From contig JASANG010001569.1 in the NCBI GenBank assembly GCA_030248215.1, positions 23,128 to 87,127 on the forward strand: DNA of 64,000 bases, in the 5' to 3' direction. A program made the position numbers and the translations under genes. The stretch comes from Enoplolaimus lenunculus. Lineage: Eukaryota; Nematoda; Enoplea; Enoplida; Thoracostomopsidae. The notes beneath the pieces were generated by a model. That model saw nothing but the letters and a program-made list of their open reading frames with translations. It had not been told where the DNA came from and searched no databases. Shown here piece after piece: positions 20,001 through 31,076 of this stretch. The stretch's first letter is position 1; each line of letters starts with the position of its first letter.

Positions 20001-22886
20001 TCGTATATGTGCAGCAGGCGACAACGAAGTAACGGTATAATTGTAAATGACAAGAATCACAAGATAAAGCACTCCAATTGCTGCAAACGCACTAAAATAT
20101 CAAAATAGACCAAAGTTACCAACGGTAATGTGTTCCGCCACCTGATTTAAGCAACATCCACTGGTTCATAAATGTTTGAATTACTACAAAACAAAACACT
20201 CCGATTCGCAGTAGCACCTCCGCGTTTAAGCGATAACAGGACGCTTGTATGTATTAAATTTTAAATCGTTTGTAAACACGGTTAAAACCGCGGTGTGAAA
20301 CACAACTTCAACCGGGTCATTAGACTCAACATGTCGCGTTATAAATCAGAAAATTTCAAAACCCCGACGGCTGACACAGTGAGTTTACCGCGGACTTAAT
20401 TCTGTCCGTAACAGTAATTATCGCTAAACCAATAACCGGCACCAACTAATTAAAGTATAAAATGTAACTAAACTAACCTGATAGTTTTAAGAAAATCAAT
20501 TTTTCGCGAAAAACAAAACGGAAATATTAAACAAATCGCGCACACAGATGTTGTGAAACGTCGATCAAGATACCATTTGCGACAAAACGTTGGACCGAAT
20601 TTTGACTCAAATACTAGAAAATTAAAATTGTAAACTAAAATTAAATTTTACTCACTAAAATTAAAATTTTACAATATACATACTACACAATAGTGCTCGT
20701 CCTCTCACCATTGCATAGTAACACTTACTAGTTGCTAACATCTCTTATACATAGGGAAGTGCCGATACCAAAATTTTTGCCGATGACAGTATCGATGCCG
20801 ATTCATATTTTAAAAATATGCCGATGCCGAACCAATGCCGAGTGCAACTTTAGTACACCATGAATAAAGACCGGATTGCATCCTACATTACATCATTATG
20901 CGAAGACTTAAGCCCTAACCACCATAAACAATTATAATTTTTTAGCTTTAAATAATTTTTTCAATCACACACGCGAGAGATAACAGTTCCCTGGTCAGAC
21001 ACACCGATATACGCTTGAAGGTGAAATTGGTAACATTCCAACTGACTGTTATGTGCGAAAAGTATCGGCAAACAATCGGCAATTTTTTTGTAGCACCGAT
21101 GCCGATGCTCACGAAAAGTTCCGATTAATCAACACATGTATACTTATACATATAATAATATAAGCCAAAACCCAATATCAAAACAGCAGAAACGCCCACA
21201 ACGCAAACGTAGATACGACAAATATTTATGTTCTACTGCCTGGTTTAGAATGGTATAAATGTTGCAAGCACTTTGGCTAGCTATAACCGTAGCTAAAAGC
21301 CCCATTTACACATGCAAGTTTTGCAGCGAGATCTTGCAGCTGCAAATTTTACAGTGGGTTTTCCGAATAAAACTTAAACCTGCAACTTGCAGCTGCAAGT
21401 TCTCGTTGCAAAAACTTACACCTACAACAAGTTCTCGCTGCAACAACTTGCACGAGTGACTGGTGCTTTACACACTGATCTAAAACTAACCCGTGCCACA
21501 TTCAAACATAATGTTCCAAAAACCAGAATTACTTACATCTGTCACTTTCATCTCCGATCACAATTAAAAAGCTAATATCGGTAACGTAGCAATAGATTGC
21601 AAGAATAGCAGATGTTAGAACGGACGCACATGGGCCACACAGAGAACCCACTGCTTTGTGATATGTTGCCGAACCACGCAAATCTGCACACCACGCCAGT
21701 ATAAGTAAGCTGAACATTGAAATCAGTGCGAGAATCTGAAACAAAAAAGCCCGTTGGTGCACCATGATACCGCCGGAGTTTTGAGTGCTTAAAAGCAATA
21801 GTTTGATTGGTCACTCATAAAGCAGCAGAATATAACCGGAGTACAAAAATACCGGAAACTAAACTGGAAAATGTAAAACATCAAAATTTTCAACACCAAC
21901 CAGACAGTGTGGTAATATTGCCAGCACAAACTAAGCACAATTAAATGTTCGCCCATGTATATAACAGGGCCGGAACAGTAGCATAAACATATTCCTAAGT
22001 TAAGTATAAGCCTAAGCGAATGTATGAGCTTATTCCTAAGCCTAAACCTACGTAAAAAATTAGTCAAAGCTTAAACTGACTCTATTATAGCCCCTCCGGA
22101 AAACGACTCGGCCCTGTTCTATACATGGGCCAAATGTTCTATACAAGCAAAAACAAACCACATGAGCTGTCATGGCAACAGCAATGCCACCAGCTTGATC
22201 AAACGCGGATGGAAAATTAAGTACACCAGCACCAAGTGCAGCGTTCGCCACAATAAACGATGACGCATACCAAGAGGACCCTAAATAAGACAGGGTCAAA
22301 TTAATTATCACTACGCTAAACTTCTTCCTGGGCATAAAGCTAACTGTAAAGCATAGACAGATGTCTATTAAAACTAAACCTAAGCCAACAGACTAGTCTT
22401 AAACGAAAGTTTAAAACAAGAAAAACAATACAGATGCGCAGAATACACAATTTCTGGTCTATTTTGGCAATTCCCTACAAGAATTTTGGAGAATTTCCGA
22501 TATAATTTTTAACTTACACACTTGTCTGCCGATGAACGAGTTACCCATCTAAAAGACATAAAAACACCACCCCAAACAAACAAACAAACAAACAAACAAA
22601 CACGCCACTCACCAGTCACTCTCGCTCGTCCACCCATCACTGCGCCACTTTTGCTGCACCCAGGATCGTTCGAACTTCCACCGACGCTAACTTCCAAGCT
22701 GCGAATCCCGACCGTCGCTTGAGAGTACACATGCGTTGTTGAGCTGGAATCCTGCTCACTTGAGCTAACCAATTCCGATACTTCTGAAATCGCGATCGAG
22801 TCATTGAGCATGTGTTCAAGTGGACGTCGTGATCCATCTTCGCCGTTTCCATCGCTAACAGTATGATTGCTAGCAGCCGACGACAT
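17018..22886 (-). CDS. SLC38A7: SLC38A7-like sodium-coupled neutral amino-acid transporter
   Basis: Ten coding exons: 22613-22886, 22159-22280, 21537-21735, 20478-20613, 19996-20091, 19474-19531, 18743-18907, 18068-18165, 17482-17693 and 17018-17196. Total 1539 bp, 512 residues, all junctions in phase. The family (AAAP fold, eleven membrane segments) moves glutamine and asparagine; vertebrate SLC38A7 works at the lysosome. Matching blocks are FIVANAALGAGVLNFPSAFD in the first helix, SFLIVIGDESDR, CHVSAIPVY, TYPILLFCGR, and RDLGIIIGFLGCLAALFIFF with FPG. The N-terminal about 90 residues are hydrophilic and Ser-rich. The second visible exon follows a TTATTTAG acceptor. The assignment to A7 rather than A8 rests on the CHVS and FCGR blocks and is moderately sure. 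A family-A MITE sits just past the second exon. Confidence 0.88.
20753..21130. repeat. MITE-like GCCGATACC repeat
   Basis: It begins AGGGAAGTGCCGATACCAAA and has repeated GCCGATGCCGA and TATCGATGCCG motifs, ending CACCGATGCCGATGCTCACG. The same family appears at 34655-35115 (reverse orientation, GGCAAAATTTTGGTATCGG) and as a fragment near 39475-39540. Exact inverted-repeat ends could not be fixed. Confidence 0.6.
21303..21465. repeat. Repeat of TGCAGCTGCAAG palindromes
   Basis: TTGCAGCTGCAA occurs twice, and GCAAGTTTTGCAGCGAG and its relatives (CAAGTTCTCGCTGCAACAAC) repeat on both strands, giving an inverted-repeat-rich segment of the type seen in small MITEs. A related piece, GTTTTGCAGCTGCAA, is at about 26256-26270 in the next intergenic or intronic DNA. 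Confidence 0.5.
21951..22131. mobile_element. Family A MITE with perfect 8-bp target duplication
   Basis: The left end is GCCCATGTATATAACAGGGC and the right end GGCCCTGTTCTATACATGGG then C. AAATGTTC occurs exactly on both sides (21943-21950 and 22132-22139). The interior shows CCTAAG repeats, AAAAATTAGTC.AAGCTTAAACTGACTC and CTCCGGAAAACGA. It is inserted in an intron of the SLC38A7-like gene only about 20 bases from the donor side of exon 22159-22280. Confidence 0.88.
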
Positions 22887-23178
22887 TATGCACAGAAATC
22901 GATTTAAAGCCAAATGCGAAGGCCCGGCTATAGCGCTAGGAATGCATATTAGCGAACTCTGAAACTTTTAGATTGATCAGGGGCTTTTTCCTTGGCTTAG
23001 CCTTGGGAATACTACGGTTACGGTCCTACTCTAGTTAAAAAACTTACCATACCAACAGAAAGGTTTATATTTCATTTTAACGTACAGAAACACCGTATAC
23101 AAATACGAATCACAAACATTGGCATACATTGCGTCCGACGCAAAGTAGTTAAATTATCGAAAAGGGGTTCCTTGTTAC

Positions 23179-23342
23179 GGCAAAAGTAAAGAACAGGTGA
23201 GGAACAGTATTACAAGCATATCCTAAGCCTAAGAATGATCATATTCCTAATCCTAAGCCAAACGAAAAATTAGTTTAAAGCTTAAACTTACTCTTTTCTA
23301 GCCTCACAGAAAAACGTTCCGCCCCTGGTCTTCACACGGACC
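23179..23342. mobile_element. Family C MITE with 8-bp target duplication
   Basis: The element runs from GGCAAAAGTAAAGAACAGGT to TTCACACGGACC. CTTGTTAC (23171-23178) and TTTGTTAC (23343-23350) match at seven of eight positions. CCTAAG repeats and GCCTCACAGAAAAACGTTCC lie inside. It is upstream of the SLC38A7-like start codon. Confidence 0.8.
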
Positions 23343-24617
23343 TTTGTTACTAACTGAAAACCTCCTAAAAAGCCCTAGGCAAAAATCCCAGAGGCTTCGA
23401 CAATTAAATCATATGGCCACGGCCTTTGCATTACGCAAGTATTCGAATGAAATGTTTCACTGTGAAATAACCGAAAAATGACAAACTTCAAATTTTTTGT
23501 TTGCATAAACAGACCAGCTTATTATAATAATAATAAAAACAAAACAAATTGTTAAGATAATTTACTAACGTAAGAACAATACACATTCATAGCATAAAGT
23601 TATAAAATACACCAAAAATGGCACACAAATCCAGTATTAAAGAAACATTTTCGAAAAACCAACCACACGGTTCCTTACACATTAATTTAATTATTTAAAT
23701 TCTGACTAATACAACGGACTGTATAGCTTAGAAATCAGGCGTTTCTGAAACAGAAAACTCTGCTTAAGCACCGACATACGTCATACAACAAATATTTTTC
23801 ACCCAGTAACACAAAACAGCATTCACTGTTTGTTTATGAAAAACTTTGACAATTTTGTTCTGAAAAAGCCATATAAAACAACAGGCTAACGACACGAACA
23901 CATCAAATACATCCAATAACAAGTTGTTACGCAATGCAACCAAAAAGTCGGCTCCTGTTCGCTGTCCCAAACAAGGCTTAGGTAAAGCTTCAGCATAGAT
24001 ACCTAGTCCTTTTCCTAAACCTGAGTGCAAATGTTAGGAAGTGTACAAGAGCCAGAATATAGTCTTTATATGTAGTAATTTTAATTCTAGGCCACTGAAG
24101 AACAAACATACCTGCTTTACTAGTACTCCAGCACAGTAGCATAAGCGGAATATAAAGCTACCTAAAAATCCAAATTTCATCACTATTATCTACAGTGTGC
24201 TACTCTTTTTACTCAAAAAATTAGAGACAGACCGGAAGGACACGAAGCCTCGGCTCAGGTTTTAATCAAATAAAGCATCAAAAACCCTTTTGTCCGATCG
24301 AAAATGGGTACAAACGTGTTCAAAAAAACCAAATAAACAGCAATACGAACTAAACAAAACAGGAAGTCATATATATTAAATATTACTAGCACATTCTGTT
24401 CGAAATCCAGACCCATGTTAGGTATACGAACATACCCGCTTGAAGGACAGACTTGAAGAGTTAGAGACGGAAAAGCTTGGACAAAGTTATACCTAAAGTA
24501 GGCAGGCATCTATAGCTAAAATGGGCCAAAATCCATATTAAGTAATAAATTATACTTACGAACAGTCACTGTTTACAGCTGGACAGCCATATTTTGCCAT
24601 CCAATATAATAACTTCA

Positions 24618-24964
24618 CTAGGATGCAACCGGAATTACAATATACCGGAACCGGAATTGGAAAACATTAATGGAAATGGAACCGGAAAATGAAAAATACA
24701 TACCACCGAAAAATTCATTTTAATTTTCTTTTTTGCAATATGATTGGTAAAATAACCCAAGTTGGAGATAGGTATTCACTTTATATGCAGTATTTTAGAT
24801 TTTCATAATCCACGGAAGCGAAACCTGCCTTCCGTGGTATATTTTCGGCGACTGTAAAGATTTGCATACTATATTAATGAAATCTATCGTCATTTTTTAC
24901 TTAAATACGGAATTTTTAATTCCCGTAAAAATTTACGGGAACCGGAATTCCGGTTGCACCCTAG
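24618..24964. mobile_element. GGTGCAACCGG-type MITE
   Basis: The ends are CTAGGATGCAACCGGAATTA and GGAATTCCGGTTGCACCCTA then G, an inverted pair close to the CAGGGTGCA family. The interior has ACCGGAACCGGAATTGG and a central AT-rich part. Flanking 8-mers do not match, so the target duplication is lost or the ends are misplaced. Confidence 0.65.
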
Positions 24965-25017
24965 ATGCCACCTGCGTGCTCTAAATACCATAATTGCTGT
25001 CAGAGCGATTGCCAAAT

Positions 25018-28000
25018 CTAAAATCCTATTCTCTGTCGTTTCGCGTTTTCAAACCCGCCAGTCGGCCCTCGTCCCCCGTTATCGCTATCATATTCTTCTC
25101 CAACCCCCTCGCTTTCTTCATCATCATCTTCATCATCGTTATCCTGACCATAACTGCGTTTGCTCCCCTGTCCAGCAGCTCCCGAATTCGAAATTCCGTC
25201 TCCCGATTCGTTTATATGATCACTGCTTTCACCGCTCGGACCGGCAACTGCAGCTAAACAGTCGTGACCATCCTGGCGACCTGGTGCCACGTTTTGAGAC
25301 GAGCTGGCGAAGCCTGACATCTCAGACGAGTTTCCGCCAGCACTGCTTGACGGTGCCGCTCGAGAAGTCGTGTTGCTGGCTACGGTAGCGGCAACACGCC
25401 GTCGAGAATACTCGGCATCATCGTCGCTGTCGTAGCCGGCAGCAAACAACGCCGATGCCGCGAGCGACGAAGCCTGTCGGGATGATGACGATGCTGTCTG
25501 GCAACCGACAATTGCTTCAAGAACTTCATTCGCAAGCCGGGCCGAGCGTTGCTTCAGCTCTGCCCAGCAGTCACTGGCGAGAACATCGGCTTTATTGGCG
25601 ACCATAAACTCAAAGCATGCACGTTTGAGCCGGCGTGCAGCGTACAAATCTGCAACTGCAAGCGATTGACAGACAGATTCTGCGGTGAGACGTCTCGCCA
25701 GTTCAGCTTCACACAATGATTTGAGACCCCCAATTGAGTATTTCTCAGCAAGACCAAGAACATCTTCGATACAATCTGAAGACGGCAGGGGTGACGGCGT
25801 AGGGCTCGCTGATTTTTCTACAATCGGAGGCCTTGATCTAACAACGTGACTGCAGCTGCTATTTTCACCTTGAGCATGTTTGTTGGATGACTGAGAAATA
25901 TTGGCACTATCGCAACTATTATGTTTATTACTAGTATTGTTTTTGTTACCTTTGTTGCTGTTACTGTTCTCGTTGTTGTTGCTGCTGTTGTTTTTAGAAA
26001 CAGCAATCGACGTTTGATTCACTGACACGGGAGGTACACAACCGTATATATAGTACAACATATGTCGAACGGCAGCCGGCGAAAAATCCGAAATCACAAT
26101 AGTGTTGTTTGCTACCTGAAACCGCTACCATTGGAACTCGTGTTCTACACAAAATATGTAAATCAAAAATAAAATCCAATTCACACGTGCAAAATTTTGC
26201 ATCAAAAACATGCACGCGCAACCAGCATGTATAAATTCAGCGGGACCACCTTTGAAGTTTTGCAGCTGCAATTATTCACTGGAATTCATACTATTAAATT
26301 TAATTCGCTAGTGTTAACAAAGTTATAAGTCCCTTCAATAACACACCTACATTATGATTGACCAATCGAAAACTGTTGCTGTGCTTGAATTAATTCACAC
26401 ATTTTGGTATTCCAACTTGTTTGATATTTAGCGGTCCACGGCGATGGTGACGGGATAAGTTTTACGTTTTTAAGAACTAAATAGAAATTGTGGGATATGA
26501 AAGCGTTTTGAACTCAAGAAGTTTTGAGAAAAGCCTTCTTCACGCATGAACCTTTCTTTGAAACGAAACTGGCAAGTGTAAATTCTTAAGGATAATCATT
26601 CGCAGAATGTGAAGCTGCAGTTCATTCATGATAAATACATGGAAAGAATTAACTGATATGTACGAATAGCGTTGCAAGTCGACAACTGACTTCCAGAAGG
26701 TTTCCCCGACCAATACAGGCACCCAACGATTTTCAATTAGCAGATCTTGTGAACCAAAATTTTCGCCAAGTTTAATATAGCGTATGAATTGTAGATCTAT
26801 GCAGTGTACCTGTACCGAAAAGTTTTACGTCTGTATCTACTGTATATATTAGTCGGCATCGCCCTTGTAATCGCCAGAGCAGCCAAGGAAACACAAATTG
26901 ATATCCGGATCCGGCGGCATCTAAACACCTCTCCTAACAAAACTCACTTCAAGCATTGTTGAATCAAACATTGCAGCGAATACGCATGAATGCGCGGACA
27001 AAATAGCGCGATGAACTTTGAACTGTTGTTCGCAAACTTGAACCGTAAAATCTGACATTGTCCCTGTTTCAAACAGGTCAATCATTGAATCGATGTAGCG
27101 ACGAGGGACTGTTACTGTATTGCCAGCGGCGTTCGTGCCTTCAGAGCTCAGGTCGACCTCGTTTGGCTTCTTTTCAAGGCATTGCAGCTAAAAATCAAAT
27201 ATATAAAAAAAGTGCCACGACGCCGTTCTTGAAAACCTAATCACAAAAAATGAAATGCCAACATACAGAACTTTGAAACAGCAATATTTGGAAGCATAAC
27301 CATTGAACTTTTTATACCAGATGCCTTTCAACAGATGTATCAGTCTTAAATATTATGTTGCTTGCCGGAATTATAAAACAAAAGTTTCAATCTTTGTAAG
27401 CATGTGAGACATGCTTGTCCGTTATGTGCACATGCAATATAGTGCAGTGCACTGTATGTATGCTAGCTGGCAGCATACGGTCGACAAATATAGTCGACGA
27501 AAAATGCAGTTGGTCAGGCGGGCTACGTGGCGCAGTGGTAGAGTGCTCGCTTAAGGATCTATAGGCTGAGAGTTCGATCCCCGCTCTAGCCCGCTATCCC
27601 CGCTCTAGCGCATATGCAGTAAATGCAATACACATTGTGTTGCACAGTCGACACATATAGTCGACGCGAACCATGCAGTTGGAGAGGCGGGCTACGTAGC
27701 GCAGTGGTAGTGTGTTCAGTTAAGGATCCATAGGCTGAGAGTTCGATTCCCGCTCTAGCCCGCTTTTCCAGCTGTTTAGTAAAAGGTCTGATGTCCCGGT
27801 TCGTACCTAGACTGACATGGGGGCTACGGCGTGAACGCAATGGCAAATTGCCGCGCTATGAGCACGGTATCCAGTCGAAAATACGATGGACGGTCAAGGG
27901 ACGACCTTGTTGAAAATAAGGGCATGTAAGCATGTGAGACATGCTTGTCCGTTATGTGCACATGCAATATAGTGCAGTGCACTGTATGTATGCTAGCTGG

Positions 28001-29908
28001 CAGCATACGGTCGACAAATATAGTCGACGAAAAATGCAGTTGGTCAGGCGGGCTACGTGGCGCAGTGGTAGAGTGCTCGCTTAAGGATCTATAGGCTGAG
28101 AGTTCGATCCCCGCTCTAGCCCGCTTTTCCAGTTGCTTGGTAGAAAGGTCTGATGTCCCGGTTCCTACCTTGACTGACATGGGGGCCACGCCGTGAGCGC
28201 AATGGCAAATTGCCGCGCTATGAGCACGGTATCCAGTCGAAAATAGGATGGACGGTCAAGGGACGACCTTGTTGAAAATAAGGGCATGTAAGCATGTGAG
28301 ACATGCTTGTCCTAGTGCATATGCAATAAATGCAATGCACATTGCGTTGTACGGTCGACACATATAGTCGACGAAAAATGCAGTTGGAGAGGCGGCCTAC
28401 GTGGCGCAGTGGTAGAGTATTCGCTTAAGGATCCGTAGGCTGAGAGTTCGATCCCCGCTCTAGCCCGCTTTTCCAGCTGCTTGGTATAAAGGTCTGATGT
28501 CCCGGTTCCTACCTAGACTGACAATCTTAACGTGAAGGGTTATCTAAGCGGTGCTACTAATAAAAGTCCATTTAGCTTTAAACTACGTAGCTGATTGTTT
28601 TCAATTTCGAGGGTTAATTAAATTCTTCATGCTAAAAAGGTAGCCACGAAACAAAATGGCAGCAATACATAAATGTTGATTAGACATGTTTGAATTATAT
28701 AGTACAGGTACCTTTGACAAATCAGGCAGTAAATCAACTTCGCAGTGAATATGTAATGAGCCATCGCTTCGTAAACACGAAAGAACTTTTTGTCGTGGTA
28801 AATTTCGTAATCCCCAACCGAAACCCTATAAGTTCATACAACGAACAAAGCACATCAGATCCTGATAATTTTTTAGCTCCAATAACTGCAACTTTCATGC
28901 AAGCCACGGATCAAAGCACTTAGAAACTGGAAAGGAGACCTTGAAACGACAAATCATATAAAATCAAAATAACCAATCACCGTCAATTTAGTACACGTGT
29001 ACCACATTTCAGAACCGGATACAGAGTTTTCATCGTAGTCTAGTCGAATTTATTTCAACATGCCTACCTTTTTGCCAGCTCGAGAATGAAATTCGCCAAT
29101 ATTAACGTTCGAGAAGCGACTTTCACCTTCGTCTGACATAAAAAACAATCGATATTCAGCCGTAACGCAGACATCTTTGATCGGCGGAGCGTACATTTTA
29201 AGAAACAGGGAAATAAAACCTTTATTTCTAAAACAACAATTAAACACTACACAGATAGTGACAGCAATATGCTGGGCTCACAACTAAGACAGCTAGCTGA
29301 GCGTTTAAGCCAACATTACACAGCAAACAAATTCGGAGGAACATAATTGAACCCATGTTTTACATTCAATAAGTTTGTACAATTCGTACTAAAAACAAAT
29401 CGAGACAAACAAATCCGACAAGCAAAATCAAACCATCAACTAAACGTACTCGTCACGTTTGCCACCAGGATACATACAAAGTTGCCAATTAACGTCATCA
29501 TATGCATTGTGATGGAACGGCGAACTTCTGAGGCACTAAATTTAAACGACAAACTTTTAATCATTTCAGCATTTTGCTACAATTAAAATGACTCAATCTC
29601 AAGGGAAAAATTAATTTCAATAATTTTTATAACCATACAGCTAGCATAGTCTCGCATTGCATTACGTGGTCTGAATTACAATTTAATCAGCAGAAAACAC
29701 TAAAACCGTCACAAAATATCTTTTATTGTCTAAATATACAAAATAAAAAATAAGCATCGCTAACCTGTCCAGGTTTACACAGTTTGACGAGCGACTGAAA
29801 TTTATGAATTGTCCATTCTTGGGTTAATTGAACCAATTCCACCTGCGTTGAGCAACGATGCGAAGGCTCTGAGTTAGGTTTGGAATTACATGGTACAGTA
29901 TTATCCAT
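25018..29908 (-). CDS. SPOP-like MATH-BTB ubiquitin-ligase adaptor with long inserts
   Basis: Six coding exons: 29765-29908, 29450-29535, 29068-29227, 28712-28825, 26948-27187 and 25018-26115; 1842 bp, 613 residues, every junction in phase. MATH domain at about residues 25-165 (LTQEWTIHKF, VNWQLCMYPGG, FISLFLKMY, GWGLRNL, LHIHCEVDLL). BTB starts near 198 (MSDFTVQVCEQQFKVHRAIL, then SAHSCVFAAMF). The following SPOP-type helices are clear (VLGLAEKYSIGGLKSLCEAE, VADLYAARRLKRACFEFM, VLASDCWAELK). SPOP proteins dimerise and present nuclear substrates to cullin-3. Human SPOP has 374 residues; the excess here is an Asn/Ser-rich insertion of about 80-85 residues (near 274-362) and a Ser-rich, acidic C-terminal tail ending KRQRIGF, close to a nuclear signal. 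Orthology to SPOP itself is not proven. Intron 4 holds the tRNA-like array. Confidence 0.88.
27520..27592 (+). other. tRNA-like segment, copy 1
   Basis: The 73 nt start GGGCTACG and end TAGCCC, so the acceptor stem pairs at six positions. TGGCGCAGTGGTAGAG fits a Pol III A box and GAGTTCGATCC a B box. The T-stem (GAGAG against CCCGC) pairs poorly and no clean anticodon stem is visible, so I call it tRNA-derived rather than a working tRNA gene. Confidence 0.6.
27689..27761 (+). other. tRNA-like segment, copy 2
   Basis: Same length and ends as copy 1 with substitutions in the A-box region (TAGCGCAGTGGTAGTG) and before the anticodon position (TTCAGTTAAGGATCC). The B box is GAGTTCGATTC. It belongs to the shorter unit variant. 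Confidence 0.55.
28050..28122 (+). other. tRNA-like segment, copy 3
   Basis: Identical to copy 1 as far as I can read, including upstream TGCAGTTGGTCAGGC, which implies recent duplication of the whole 530-bp unit. Confidence 0.6.
28394..28466 (+). other. tRNA-like segment, copy 4
   Basis: Starts GGCCTACG instead of GGGCTACG, which weakens the acceptor stem, with TATTCGCTTAAGGATCCG around the anticodon position. A and B boxes are intact. Confidence 0.55.
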
Positions 29909-31076
29909 CTCACTAAAGTAATCTTTTACTCTAACATGAATAGATTACACCAATTACCGTAACTGGGAAGGCTAAAGTAAGGTTCAACAGCTAATAACTC
30001 ATAGAATAATTATTCCTGAGCATAGCTACGCTATTTTGTCTCGGTTAATCTGCATACCGAAGGAAAAATTCGATTACGGAATGGACCGTGTGTACAAGAA
30101 AACAAAACTGTCTGCTGATTGCAGGAAGGGCAATTTCTGATCACTTCACAGTTTCGAAATTTTCAATGAAATACGCGCTTAATTAGTAGATCGCTTTGGA
30201 GGTCTAATACTATAATTTTTTCTTATGCAGGTAGGTAAAACATGCACAACACAAGATTCATTGATTACTATCTTAAAACATGTAATTTTATGTTTGAACC
30301 TATTAAAGCTAAAAAGCCTAAGCTTGTGCATAAGGCGAATACAAACCTAACACAATGTTTATTTAAACACAACAACTAGGCACTTAAAAATAAACCTTGC
30401 ATTGCTTTTTACCAACGGGCGTTAATACTTTCCAGCTGAATCAAACTTCCAACAGAATACGGACAACTTTGATGTTGCACCTTTTCATAAATATGCGTTT
30501 CCCTGGCGGGATAACACGCTCAATAGTTATTACAACGCGCACAAAGTAGTACCAGTGTCAGGCTACTGATTAACGTGGATTACAGGAATTTTTATTTGGA
30601 CAAAATAGATCTTGTCTCATGTCTCTAAATTCGAACCACAGATATGGTTTTGTTTTAGAAAATTTGAATGGTAGTGAAGGTTACATAGTTAATTGGCTTT
30701 TCGCGGTGTAGTTAAGTGCAAATATTCATCACAAACGACGTATTACGCGGCAAATATTTCCATGATGAGCTTCTCTCAATTGGACCATCTGGAATCGGTT
30801 ATCTTAACTCCAGGCTAAAAAACGCTGTGATGCTGTTTGTGTAATTAATTTACATACACGAACTGGAGGCCTAAGTAAATTTTTGCAGTAGGACCGTTTA
30901 CCGACATATGTAACAAATTCCTCTAGATTTAAGTTGGTAACTTATATTTGTGTTGAATATTAGTAAAAACTTGCCCTAATTATCATGAAGAATAAACGCT
31001 TGACTTCACTTATATTGTTATTTAGGCTCTGTGCAATTACTTAATATATTTGTACCAAAATTAGAAGCTAACTGTC
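29909..31076. promoter_or_regulatory. Divergent intergenic region between the SPOP-like gene and RAD21
   Basis: The two start codons point away from each other across 1.17 kb, so both promoters must lie here or in unseen 5' exons. The sequence is AT-rich without an obvious TATA box at a sensible distance, CpG-like cluster or known motif. No MITE with clear ends was seen apart from a short CCTAAGC stretch near 30316. Shared regulation is only an inference from the arrangement. Confidence 0.4.

Larger units (their letters stand above)
22887..25017. other. Intergenic region between the SLC38A7-like and MATH-BTB genes
   Basis: It holds the family-C MITE at 23179, a CAGGGTGCA-related MITE at 24618, and otherwise AT-rich DNA with scattered CCTAAG fragments. 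Short frames at 23764-24030 and 24255-24509 have no recognisable domain, and no exon is supported. Confidence 0.6.
27393..28530 (+). repeat. Tandem block of tRNA-like repeat units
   Basis: Four 73-nt tRNA-like segments (listed separately) lie in longer repeating units. Recurrent flanks are GTAAGCATGTGAGACATGCT, GGTCGACAAATATAGTCGAC, TGCAGTTGGTCAGGC upstream and GCTTTTCCAGCTGCTTGGTA, AGGTCTGATGTCCCGGTTCC, then CATGGGGGC and GACGGTCAAGGGACGACC downstream. Starts of copies 1 and 3 are 530 bp apart and their surroundings are nearly identical; copies 2 and 4 belong to a shorter variant with AGTGCATATGCAATAAATGC. The block is within intron 4 of the SPOP-like gene, on the opposite strand. Confidence 0.85.

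Noticed and set aside
24954-25388. Plus-strand frame of 144 codons
   Set aside because: It is the shadow of the last exon of the SPOP-like gene on the other strand.
27520-27592. Functional tRNA gene
   Set aside because: A and B boxes are good, but the T-stem (GAGAG against CCCGC) does not pair and no clean anticodon arm forms; four near-copies in tandem suggest a tRNA-derived repeat.
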